Positions 5,910-12,963 of a stretch of DNA of 26,894 bases are shown here, in pieces. The stretch comes from Pseudomonadota bacterium. Its GTDB lineage: Bacteria; Pseudomonadota; Alphaproteobacteria; UBA1280; UBA12223. The notes beneath the pieces were generated by a model. The model was given only the letters and a program-made list of their open reading frames with translations, was not told where the DNA came from and did no database searches. Location: assembly GCA_002937495.1 (NCBI GenBank), contig PTJW01000003.1, forward strand, positions 1 through 26,894, written 5' to 3'. Position numbers and translations under genes: made by a program. Position 1 is the first letter of the stretch, and each line of letters begins with the position of its first letter.

Positions 5910-7028
5910 ATGAATAAAATTGCAGTAAAATTATTACTTGTTGGTGTTTTAGCTTTCGCTCATGTTGAAAAAGCTAATGCTATTTGCTTAGATTACTGGT
6001 TAAAAGGTCCATCAGCATGTAAGGAAGATCCTGAAGAAAAAAATAGAATTCTTATTCAGGGTGGTAATGTAAACCTTAATGTTAAAAAAGATGAAGCGAG
6101 AATTAAATACGAACAGGATTTAGATGTTAAAATCGATAAATTCTTAGCTGGATATGGTAAGCCACCAAGAGAATTTGTTGCATTCCACTTAGACCCAACT
6201 TTAGAAAATGCTGTTAGATGGGTTAAAAAGTTTAATGAAGAACATGAAAGAACTATGAAAATTGCTGTAGCTTGGAAGCAAGCTGACAGACTATTCAGAC
6301 AGTACAAAGCAACTGGTGAAATTTTATTACCTGCAGATTCAGGTGTTAAACCATCTCAACTTAAATACCTAAAAGAAGCATTTGAAGAAGAAGCTACAGA
6401 CTTACCAAAAGTTAAAGGCTTTGGTGTTGACTTACCTGGTAACTGGGATGAAGATAGACTTTCAAGAGATTATGCAAAGTTAGACTATAAAGATGCTGAT
6501 TTAGCAGAAGCTGCAAGCAAACTAGCTAACAAAGGTGAAAAAGCAGATTATGCTTTAACAAACCTAGAAAGAAGAATTAAAGTAAACGAAGCTAAAAAGC
6601 AAGAGCTAGAAGCTATGGTGGAAGGTAAAGCTAAAGAAGAGTCTAAAAAAGCTACTAAGAAAGAAGAGAAGTCTAATAAAAAAGAAAAGTTAGAAATTAG
6701 CTATTACTTCAGTGCTATTTGCCCATACTGCTCAAAGTTTAAGCCAGAACTAAAAGACGCTATTGCAAAATATGGTAAAGATAACATTCAATTAACTTGT
6801 GTTGATATGACTCCAAACGGTAAAAGATCTCCTTCAAATGTTAAAGGTAAAATCGACTGTAAGTGGAGACAGCTTATCCCTGGTGAAACATCAAGATACG
6901 GTGTAAGCAAAACACCAACACTATTAGTTAAGCGTGGTTCATCAAAAGGTTTAGAATTACTAGAAAACTTCCATACTTCAAAAGCATTATTAGATTACTT
7001 TGAAAATGGCGGTACTCCGCGTAAATAG
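5910..7028 (+). CDS. Periplasmic thioredoxin-fold protein (CPYC) with a helical N-terminal region
   Basis: A 372-residue exported protein: signal peptide at 1-24 (cut after KANA), a mostly helical charged region at about 40-240, a lysine/glutamate linker (240-260), then a C-terminal thioredoxin-like domain. The domain shows YYFSAICPYCSKF with C271-PY-C274 and the cis-proline motif KTPTLLV (P337). CPYC is the active site of glutaredoxin/DsbC/TraF-like proteins, which make or isomerise disulphides in the periplasm. F-type T4SS regions often encode such helpers (TrbB, DsbC, TraF), and the neighbouring small secreted protein has a cysteine pair. Extra cysteines (26, 37, 297, 317) could form structural disulphides. 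The N-terminal region is not a standard DsbC or TraF dimerisation domain, so the exact family is open. Confidence 0.8.
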   Translation: MNKIAVKLLLVGVLAFAHVEKANAICLDYWLKGPSACKEDPEEKNRILIQGGNVNLNVKKDEARIKYEQDLDVKIDKFLAGYGKPPREFVAFHLDPTLENAVRWVKKFNEEHERTMKIAVAWKQADRLFRQYKATGEILLPADSGVKPSQLKYLKEAFEEEATDLPKVKGFGVDLPGNWDEDRLSRDYAKLDYKDADLAEAASKLANKGEKADYALTNLERRIKVNEAKKQELEAMVEGKAKEESKKATKKEEKSNKKEKLEISYYFSAICPYCSKFKPELKDAIAKYGKDNIQLTCVDMTPNGKRSPSNVKGKIDCKWRQLIPGETSRYGVSKTPTLLVKRGSSKGLELLENFHTSKALLDYFENGGTPRK

Positions 7029-7055
7029 TTACAAATATTTTAAAGAGGTTTTTAA

Positions 7056-7382
7056 ATGAGCGAAGTTGAATCAAATTATGACTATAAGGGCTTAGCCAAA
7101 AAGCGTATGCTTTGGGCTATTAAGCCAATTATGGGTGTAGGTATCGTTGTTTGGATTGCCCATCCTTCAACAGCTAACGCTATGCACGATGTTACAACAT
7201 TGCAGCTTAAAGGCTTTTTAGTTGGAGCTATTTATGGTCTTGTTATTTACCGTGAAGAAATGAAGAAATTCTGGTTAAAACAACGAGTTAAAAATACAGA
7301 TATTAAAAATCGTGTTCCTGATGAATATTATATGGGGCATATTGATAAGGTTCTTCGTTCTAGAGACGAAAGAGAAATTTAA
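7056..7382 (+). CDS. Small two-TM membrane protein, possible membrane anchor of the downstream ATPase
   Basis: A 108-residue protein with two predicted membrane segments: about 21-38 (WAIKPIMGVGIVVWIA) and 52-67 (KGFLVGAIYGLVIY). They are joined by a short loop and followed by a charged 40-residue tail (REEMKKFWLKQR to the end). It starts 27 bases after the thioredoxin gene with AGAGG as ribosome binding site and ends 11 bases before the TraD-like ATPase. Type IV coupling proteins normally carry two N-terminal TM helices fused to the ATPase; here the ATPase has none, and this gene supplies a two-TM unit directly upstream. A split coupling protein is therefore a reasonable inference, but no sequence motif proves it. 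Confidence 0.65.
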   Translation: MSEVESNYDYKGLAKKRMLWAIKPIMGVGIVVWIAHPSTANAMHDVTTLQLKGFLVGAIYGLVIYREEMKKFWLKQRVKNTDIKNRVPDEYYMGHIDKVLRSRDEREI

Positions 7383-7393
7383 GGGTTAAACTT

Positions 7394-8794
7394 ATGAGTA
7401 ATAGTTTAGAAACATTATTAATTGAATCTTCTATGATGACTAGGCACTGCTTATGTATTGGTGCTACTGGTGCTGGTAAGTCTAACTTTTTAAACCTTAT
7501 CTTAAAGCAACAGATGATGAGAGGTGCAGGTGTATTAAACATTGATGGTAAGTTCTCTAACGAAGCTTTAATTCAGTTCTTAGCATTAACAAAACAGCAT
7601 AATAGATGGCATGATGCTAGAGTTATTAATATTTCATCAGAGGCGCACTCAAACTCTTATAATCCACTTTTAAGAGGTGATGCCGATGAGATTGCATCTC
7701 GTATTATGCAGCTAATTCCAGAATCTAAAGGTGGAGAGTTCTTCAGATCATCAGCTGGTAAGGGCATTAGAGCTTTATCATCATCAATTACTAAAATTGG
7801 TTTACCATTTAACTTTAGAGATTTAAAAACAGCAATGGTAAGTAACAGAGCTTTAGAATATTTATTTCATGTTACACCAGAATCTCCAGAAAAAGTTGAA
7901 ATGCGTAACTTTATGTCTGAAATTAGAACATTAGACCCAAGAAGTGGACAAACTATTATTAATGACCAGAAAAAAGGTCAGGCGTTTAACGACTTATCTG
8001 CAAAATTAAACGACTATACTAACAAAGAAATGTTAAATAGTTACTCTCCAGAGGTTGATTTATATACAGCTATTAAAGAAAATGCTTTAATTTTCGTAGC
8101 CTTACCAACACTTACAAAGTCTGAGTCTGCAATTAACTTTGCTAAGCTATTATTATCAGACTTAAGAACAGTTATTGGTACACTACAAAATGAAACTTAC
8201 AAACCATCACCAACATTTTTATGTTTAATGGATGAGTTTTCAAGTTATGCAACAAGTTCTATTGATACAGTTTTTGAACAGGCTCGTTCTACAAATATTT
8301 GTATGTTCCCGCTTATTCAAACAATGTCATCACTTTCAGATCAAAAGCGTGGTTTAAGTGAAGACTTTAAACAAAAAATTATTGGTAACGCATGGAATAA
8401 GTTTGCTTTAAAACTTAAAGATGCTGAAAGTTGCCGAGAAATGTCAATTTTAGCAGGTGAAAAACTACAAGAAAAAGTTAGTGAATCATTTGGTGAAGGT
8501 TTAAACTTTAAAGGCGGTGCTGAAGATGCCTCTATGCTTAGAACAAGTGATAGAAGTAGATCATACGGTAAGTCTGTATCTCATGTAAGAGAAGCTATTG
8601 TTCCACCAGAAGCGTTCGAACAATTAGAAATTGGTGAAGGTATTTACATTGGTGATAACGGAGTTTACAAAACACGAACTCCATATCTTGACTTTGATGT
8701 AAAAGAGGCTACAATTGATATGCCTAAGTTCAAGACACCACATAAAGAAGGTCTATCATTATCTGATAAATTTGCAGATAATGGCATGGCTTAA
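7394..8794 (+). CDS. TraD/VirD4-type coupling ATPase without transmembrane anchor
   Basis: Type IV coupling proteins are hexameric ATPases that bring substrates to a type IV secretion channel. This 466-residue protein shows Walker A GATGAGKS (residues 23-30), then GVLNIDGKFSNEAL and NSYNPLLRGDADEIASRIMQ, which are characteristic of the TraD branch (SXT/ICE- and F-like). Walker B follows in FLCLMDEFSSYA, and the C-terminal part has REAIVPPEAFEQLEIGEG, typical of the TraD end. The Walker A lies only 22 residues from the start, so the two TM helices normally fused in front are absent; the two-TM protein encoded 11 bases upstream may replace them. No relaxase lies nearby. Dot/Icm DotL is a more distant alternative; the PLLRGDAD segment favours TraD. 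Confidence 0.87.
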   Translation: MSNSLETLLIESSMMTRHCLCIGATGAGKSNFLNLILKQQMMRGAGVLNIDGKFSNEALIQFLALTKQHNRWHDARVINISSEAHSNSYNPLLRGDADEIASRIMQLIPESKGGEFFRSSAGKGIRALSSSITKIGLPFNFRDLKTAMVSNRALEYLFHVTPESPEKVEMRNFMSEIRTLDPRSGQTIINDQKKGQAFNDLSAKLNDYTNKEMLNSYSPEVDLYTAIKENALIFVALPTLTKSESAINFAKLLLSDLRTVIGTLQNETYKPSPTFLCLMDEFSSYATSSIDTVFEQARSTNICMFPLIQTMSSLSDQKRGLSEDFKQKIIGNAWNKFALKLKDAESCREMSILAGEKLQEKVSESFGEGLNFKGGAEDASMLRTSDRSRSYGKSVSHVREAIVPPEAFEQLEIGEGIYIGDNGVYKTRTPYLDFDVKEATIDMPKFKTPHKEGLSLSDKFADNGMA

Positions 8795-8836
8795 TTTTAA
8801 ATTTATAGATTATTTATAGAAAGAGGAAATAAAAAA

Positions 8837-9139
8837 ATGGAAATAATGGGTTATACAATTACAGAATGGGTAGCAAAGGCATATTTAGCAGCAGAAACTC
8901 TATTTACATGTGTTCTTGTTTTCATGGGTATTATGACTGTTATTTGGACTTTTAGAGTAATGAAAGATCCTGCAAAGCAATTTGATCTAGCAATGGACTT
9001 ATTTAAAAATATTTTTGTATGGACATGGAAAGGTATCTTATTTGTATGGATGTCAATCGTATATCTATTTAATATGATTATGCGTGTATTTGCAGTTATT
9101 TTTGCAACAATTAGAGATTTCTTTGTTTCAAAAAACTAA
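8837..9139 (+). CDS. Small polytopic membrane protein, unknown
   Basis: A 100-residue hydrophobic protein with about three membrane segments (near 15-38, 57-80 and 76-94), rich in Phe, Trp and Met. Examples are TCVLVFMGIMTVIWTF and KGILFVWMSIVYLF. The loop around 42-55 (VMKDPAKQFDLAMD) is charged. AAGAGG sits ten bases before the ATG; an ATG at codon 4 is a possible alternative start. It is the last gene before the terminator of the first secretion module. It could be an accessory inner-membrane component of the apparatus, but no family is recognisable. Confidence 0.65.
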   Translation: MEIMGYTITEWVAKAYLAAETLFTCVLVFMGIMTVIWTFRVMKDPAKQFDLAMDLFKNIFVWTWKGILFVWMSIVYLFNMIMRVFAVIFATIRDFFVSKN

Positions 9140-9160
9140 AATTTATATTATTAAATTCTT

Positions 9161-9190
9161 AAAACAGTAGCTAAAAGTTGCTGTTTTTTT
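9161..9190 (+). terminator. Intrinsic terminator closing the first secretion module
   Basis: An 11-bp stem (AAAACAGTAGC / GTTGCTGTTTT, two G-U) with a 5-nt loop and seven T, about 20 bases after the small membrane protein gene. Confidence 0.85.
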
Positions 9191-9253
9191 AGTTTTTTAG
9201 TCTTAAATTATCAAAAATGTGTTAGTTATGTCACACACCTATAACTGTTTGTT

Positions 9254-9302
9254 AATAGATACTTAATTATCTATTGCATAGCTTATTAATAGCTAATATA
9301 AT
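9254..9302 (+). promoter_or_regulatory. Promoter of the lipoprotein gene with two embedded inverted repeats
   Basis: TTGCAT (9274-9279), 17 bases and a perfect TATAAT (9297-9302) make a good sigma-70 promoter. AATAGATA (9254-9261) is repeated inverted as TATCTATT (9268-9275), touching the -35 box. TAGCT (9279-9283) is inverted as AGCTA (9291-9295) within the spacer. Such placement suits repressor sites, though short AT-rich repeats can arise by chance. The leader from about 9309 to 9362 carries AAAGGG before the start codon. Confidence 0.6.
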
Positions 9303-9362
9303 CAAAATTGTAAGAATATAAATTCATCAAAATTTCACAAATTAATTATAAAGGGTGCTAAA

Positions 9363-10166
9363 ATGTTTAAAAAAGGTTTAGTATTAATCGCAGGTACTTT
9401 TGCTTTAGGCGCATGTGTTCCACAGCAGCCAATGGTAATGCCTCAAGATTTACACGCAGTAAAATTAGAATCTGACCAACAAAAAGTTGCGTTAAACAAC
9501 TTATCTGACAGAGTTAGAAGAGTAGAAAGAGCTATGTTAAGATTAGATAGCAGAATGAAACTAGTTGAAAGAAACGAACTAGCTAGATTCTCATCAAATC
9601 AATCTACTCAAACACCAATGCTAAACACACAAGCTGGTTACAAGCCTACATCATTTAAAACTTCAAGTGATATTGTAAACTTTGCAAGAATTAACTCACC
9701 ATTTGCAAAAAGAATTCAGCCTACTTACACAGCACCAGCTATGCAGTCAAATATTGTGACTTCTTCATTACAAGTTGCACCTAAGCCAGTAATGCAAGTT
9801 AAACCACAAAATCAACTAGCTAGCGCAAACAATGTTATTTCAAGCCTACCAAGCTTAGCTGATACATCTGCAGACATGCAAGAAAAAGATGTTTCAATCT
9901 GGACTATTGAGTACTCAGAGAATAAAATCTGGCCTACAAGAGACCAACTAGCTGAGTCTAAAAGCGTTGTAGACTTACTAAGAAGCGAAACACCAGTAGC
10001 AGTATTTGCTAGAGGTGCTAACCCTTCATCAAAAGAATTCAGAGAAAGAGTAAGAGCTTTAAGCCGTTACTTAGGTAAAGTTGCTCAATCACAAGATGTA
10101 GCAATTGCAGCAATGCCAGCAAACCATCTAGACAGAGACACAATCGAAGTTCTAGTTGCTAAGTAA
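9363..10166 (+). CDS. Outer-membrane-type lipoprotein with coiled coil, unknown
   Basis: A 267-residue lipoprotein. The signal peptide MFKKGLVLIAGTFALGAC ends in a lipobox (LGAC, acylated Cys18), and Val rather than Asp follows the cysteine, which favours outer-membrane sorting. Residues about 35-75 (LESDQQKVALNNLSDRVRRV onward) form a short coiled coil; about 80-165 is a low-complexity Gln/Pro/Ser/Thr linker; the last 85 residues (SIWTIEYSENKIW to the end) look folded. Its late section (SKEFRERVRALSRYLGKVA, then DRDTIEVLVAK) faintly recalls an OmpA-like domain, but I would not assign it. It has its own promoter between the first secretion module and hisS. A role as outer-membrane part of the secretion apparatus is possible by location only. 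Confidence 0.75.
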   Translation: MFKKGLVLIAGTFALGACVPQQPMVMPQDLHAVKLESDQQKVALNNLSDRVRRVERAMLRLDSRMKLVERNELARFSSNQSTQTPMLNTQAGYKPTSFKTSSDIVNFARINSPFAKRIQPTYTAPAMQSNIVTSSLQVAPKPVMQVKPQNQLASANNVISSLPSLADTSADMQEKDVSIWTIEYSENKIWPTRDQLAESKSVVDLLRSETPVAVFARGANPSSKEFRERVRALSRYLGKVAQSQDVAIAAMPANHLDRDTIEVLVAK

Positions 10167-10195
10167 TGCTCGTTTACCTTTACAGTGAAATTATT

Positions 10196-10229
10196 AAACA
10201 AGACAATAGCAATATTGTCTTGTTTTTTT
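10196..10229 (+). terminator. Strong intrinsic terminator of the lipoprotein gene
   Basis: A perfect 13-bp stem (AAACAAGACAATA / TATTGTCTTGTTT) is closed by a GCAA tetraloop and runs into a T tract. Confidence 0.93.
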
Positions 10230-10301
10230 AGGTGATATATATTAAATTAAAGAAGTTATTTATAAATAAAGATAATCAAAGAAAAACAAAGGAAAATAAT
10301 T

Positions 10302-11663
10302 ATGGCAAAAATAAGACCAATTAGCGGATTCCCAGAATTCTTACCACAGCAAAGAATTGTAGAACAGCAAGCGTTAGATGTTATCCGTCATGTATATGAG
10401 CTATTCGGTTTTATTAATCTAGAAACAAGAACTTTTGAACCTGTAGATGTATTAGCAGGTAATGGTGATGATAAAGAAATTTACGCTGTTTCAAGACTGT
10501 TTGCAGATGAAGCATCTAAAAAAGAAGCAAAGCTAGGTTTACACTTTGATTTAACAGTTCCATTTGCTCGTTATGTTCAGCAAAATAAAGGTGAGCTGAC
10601 ATTCCCATTCAGAAGATACCAAATGCAAAAAGTATTTAGAGGTGAACGTCCACAAGCTGGTCGTTTCAGAGAATTTTTACAAGCTGATATTGATGTTATT
10701 TGTGAAAATGAACTACCTTTATACAATGATATTGAAGTTCTTCAGTCATTATTTACAGCATTATACTGCTTACACGATCAACTGCAAATTCCTGCTGCAG
10801 TAGTTAGATTAAACAACAGAAAGCTACTTGAAGGTTTCTATAGAGGTTTAGGTATTACAGATATTGCATCAACATTGAGAATTGTTGATAAGCTAGATAA
10901 AATCGGTGCTGAAGAAGTTAAAACTTTATTAGTTAAAGAATTAGAACTATCACAAGAAAATGCTGATAAGTGTGTAGCTATCGCTCAAATTAAAACACAC
11001 GACTTAAGCTTTGTTGAAAAAGTAAGAGAGTTAGGTGTAGAGCATGAAATGCTAGATGAAGGTTTAGAAGAGTTAGCTGAAATTATGGATCAACTACAAG
11101 CTTATAAAGCTCGTAACTTTGATGAAGATATTAAAGCTGATATTATGGTAGACTTATCAATTGCTCGTGGTTTAGCTTACTATACAGGTATGGTGTTTGA
11201 AACATTCTTAATGGGCCATGAAGATTTAGGTTCAATTTCATCAGGTGGTAGATATGATAACTTAGCAAGTGATGAAAAAACAAAGCTACCAGGTGTTGGT
11301 GCTTCAATTGGTTTAACAAGAATTTTAAGTGTTATGTTTGAAAGAGGTGTGCTTGCTCCTACTAAAAAATCAACAGCAGATGTATTTGTAGCTGTAAATA
11401 ATATGGAAACTCGTATTAAAGCTCAAATGACTGCAGAAGTTTTAAGAATTGAAGGTTTTAAAGTTGAAATTTCATCAAAAGATAATAACTTAGGTAAGCA
11501 AATTCAAGTAGCAGATAAAAAAGGTATTGAGTTTGTAGCATTTTATGATGAAGAAAATCCAGATTCAATTAAAGTTAAAAACATTGTTACTGGTCAGCAA
11601 ATTTCAGCTAAAGTTGAAGATTTATCTAAAGTTGTTGAGTTTGTTGAACAGCAAAACGACTAA
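10302..11663 (+). CDS. hisS: Histidyl-tRNA synthetase
   Basis: HisRS charges tRNA-His in the cytoplasm. The 453-residue protein is full length for the bacterial class IIa enzyme. ISGFPEFLPQQRIVEQ is the N-terminal signature; motif 2 is FRRYQMQKVFRGERPQAGR; the histidine-binding motif appears as RGLAYYTGMVFE (usually RGLDYYTG); motif 3 starts at SGGRYDNL. The C-terminal 100 residues (TADVFVAVNNMET onward) are the anticodon-binding domain. Asp to Ala in the RGLxYYTG motif is a mild deviation. A ribosome binding site AAAGGA lies upstream. The gene stands alone between terminators. Confidence 0.97.
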   Translation: MAKIRPISGFPEFLPQQRIVEQQALDVIRHVYELFGFINLETRTFEPVDVLAGNGDDKEIYAVSRLFADEASKKEAKLGLHFDLTVPFARYVQQNKGELTFPFRRYQMQKVFRGERPQAGRFREFLQADIDVICENELPLYNDIEVLQSLFTALYCLHDQLQIPAAVVRLNNRKLLEGFYRGLGITDIASTLRIVDKLDKIGAEEVKTLLVKELELSQENADKCVAIAQIKTHDLSFVEKVRELGVEHEMLDEGLEELAEIMDQLQAYKARNFDEDIKADIMVDLSIARGLAYYTGMVFETFLMGHEDLGSISSGGRYDNLASDEKTKLPGVGASIGLTRILSVMFERGVLAPTKKSTADVFVAVNNMETRIKAQMTAEVLRIEGFKVEISSKDNNLGKQIQVADKKGIEFVAFYDEENPDSIKVKNIVTGQQISAKVEDLSKVVEFVEQQND

Positions 11664-11678
11664 GTATAAAAACCTTAT

Positions 11679-11710
11679 AAAAAACAGCCTATTAGATAGG
11701 TTGTTTTTTT
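11679..11710 (+). terminator. Intrinsic terminator of hisS
   Basis: A 14-bp stem (AAAAAACAGCCTAT / ATAGGTTGTTTTTT, one G-U) with a TAG loop; the T run continues the stem. Confidence 0.88.
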
Positions 11711-11810
11711 ATTGACTTATGTTAATAAAAAGTTTGATATAGTAATGCTTATGTGTTATCGTGTTGGTTGTATTGGGAAGATTACATAACATGAAGTAGA
11801 GGGTAAAACA

Positions 11811-12197
11811 TTGAAGTTGAACTTAATTAAGGTAAAAGATATCTTGCTTATTTTAGAAAGAAGCTACGGGCATGAAACTAACACAACAGTGGCCAATAGA
11901 TTGGTTTCATCTTTAAATTCTAGCGAAGTATATTGCTATTTAAAACTATTAAAAGAAATTAGAGCTATTGAATGCTTAGATCCATCTTTAGGTTTTAAGG
12001 TTTCTAAGCATGATGTAGCTATTGAATCAGAGCAAGTAATAGAAATAACATTTTTAGGCCGTCAGATTTTAGAATGCCTAGCAAATCCTAACTTAGTTAA
12101 TAAGTTAACAGGCGGTGCAAGAGAGGTTGGTTATAACAGACTATCAACAATACCAACTTTGGCAATTCAAGCTATGTTTAACGAAATGGGTAGATAA
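11811..12197 (+). CDS. Small winged-helix-like protein (DUF2513-like), TTG start
   Basis: A 128-residue cytosolic protein with no signal or membrane segment. The N-terminal half (LIKVKDILLILERSYG, then SSEVYCYLKLLKEIRAIECL) reads as helices of a winged-helix domain. The C-terminal IEITFLGRQILECLANPNLV resembles the 'T.GxxfLxxixnp.i' end of DUF2513 proteins, which are small, often phage- or regulation-associated, and of unknown role. The start is TTG at 11811: GAGGG lies seven bases upstream, there is an in-frame stop at 11787, and no ATG lies in between. A DNA-binding regulator is the most natural guess but is unproven. It has its own terminator. Confidence 0.7.
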   Translation: MKLNLIKVKDILLILERSYGHETNTTVANRLVSSLNSSEVYCYLKLLKEIRAIECLDPSLGFKVSKHDVAIESEQVIEITFLGRQILECLANPNLVNKLTGGAREVGYNRLSTIPTLAIQAMFNEMGR

Positions 12198-12200
12198 ACT

Positions 12201-12224
12201 AGAACTGCTTATGCAGTTCTTTTT
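12201..12224 (+). terminator. Intrinsic terminator
   Basis: A perfect 8-bp stem AGAACTGC / GCAGTTCT with loop TTAT and four T, three bases after the preceding stop codon. Confidence 0.85.
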
Positions 12225-12288
12225 AAGTTGTAAATTGTTTAAAATATGATAGTATATCTTTATATTGTAAATTTTTAAGGAGCTATTT

Positions 12289-12915
12289 ATGGCTAAAGAA
12301 TACGAAAGAAAGTTTATCTTTAAAGGTGGTAGAAAAGCTGCTGAAGATTTTCTAAAGCAAATGAAGCGCGTTAGAAAGCAACCTATAGACCAATGCTACT
12401 TTGTAGAGCAAGCAGCTGATATTTTATTTGATTGGCTAAAGCAGGTTTGGGTTATTCAACTAAATAAGTCAGACTTATGTCTAGAGGTTAAAGCTTTAGA
12501 TAAAGAGCTAGATCAGCTTTATAATATTATTCATCATGTTGATGGTAACTTAATTAATATTCATGGTTCATCATTTAGACTACGCAAGAAAAAAGGAAAG
12601 TTTTTATTTACTGCTAAGTTTATAGACGATGACGAGTTTGAATATGAGCTTGATATGGCTGATGATACTTATATCCTTTGGGAAAGTTTGCTGGCGCCAG
12701 TAAGTAAATTACGCCATGTGTTTAAGTTTAATGAACACACTCGTGAATTAGACTTATTTAATAAAATAAAAACACCAGATCATCTTCTAGAAATTGAGTT
12801 TGAAACTCTAGAAGAAAAAAATGCATTTGTTCCAGAAGACTTTTTAATTGAAGTTACAGGTCAAAAGCAATACTCGAATAAATTTATAGCTATATCAAAC
12901 AGCAAGTTTGCATAA
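12289..12915 (+). CDS. CYTH-domain protein (triphosphate tunnel enzyme family) with an internal insertion
   Basis: CYTH proteins bind triphosphate-containing substrates with divalent metal inside a beta tunnel; members include inorganic triphosphatases, thiamine triphosphatase and class IV adenylate cyclases. The signature ExExK is at the N terminus (E4-Y-E6-R-K8). Basic tunnel strands follow in FRLRKKKGKFLFTAKF (from about residue 96), then EFEYELDMAD, LLEIEFET and EVTGQKQYSNKF near the end. Between PIDQCYF (about 32-38) and FRLRKK lies about 55 residues more than the usual short connection, so the tunnel carries an insertion. AAGGAG precedes the ATG. The true substrate cannot be told; inorganic triphosphatase is the usual bacterial role. 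It is a monocistronic unit, convergent with proS. Confidence 0.85.
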   Translation: MAKEYERKFIFKGGRKAAEDFLKQMKRVRKQPIDQCYFVEQAADILFDWLKQVWVIQLNKSDLCLEVKALDKELDQLYNIIHHVDGNLINIHGSSFRLRKKKGKFLFTAKFIDDDEFEYELDMADDTYILWESLLAPVSKLRHVFKFNEHTRELDLFNKIKTPDHLLEIEFETLEEKNAFVPEDFLIEVTGQKQYSNKFIAISNSKFA

Positions 12916-12921
12916 AGCTAA

Positions 12922-12950
12922 AAAAAGAACCGCTAAATGCGGTTCTTTTT
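12922..12950. terminator. Bidirectional terminator between the CYTH gene and proS
   Basis: A perfect 12-bp stem AAAAAGAACCGC / GCGGTTCTTTTT with a 5-nt loop, with A and T runs at its two ends so it works on both strands. Confidence 0.92.
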
Positions 12951-12963
12951 ATTTGCATTGGTA

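Noticed and set aside
7394..8794. Dot/Icm DotL as identity of the coupling ATPase
   Set aside because: The segment PLLRGDADEIASRIM and neighbouring TraL/E/K genes favour the TraD branch; no other Dot/Icm gene is seen.
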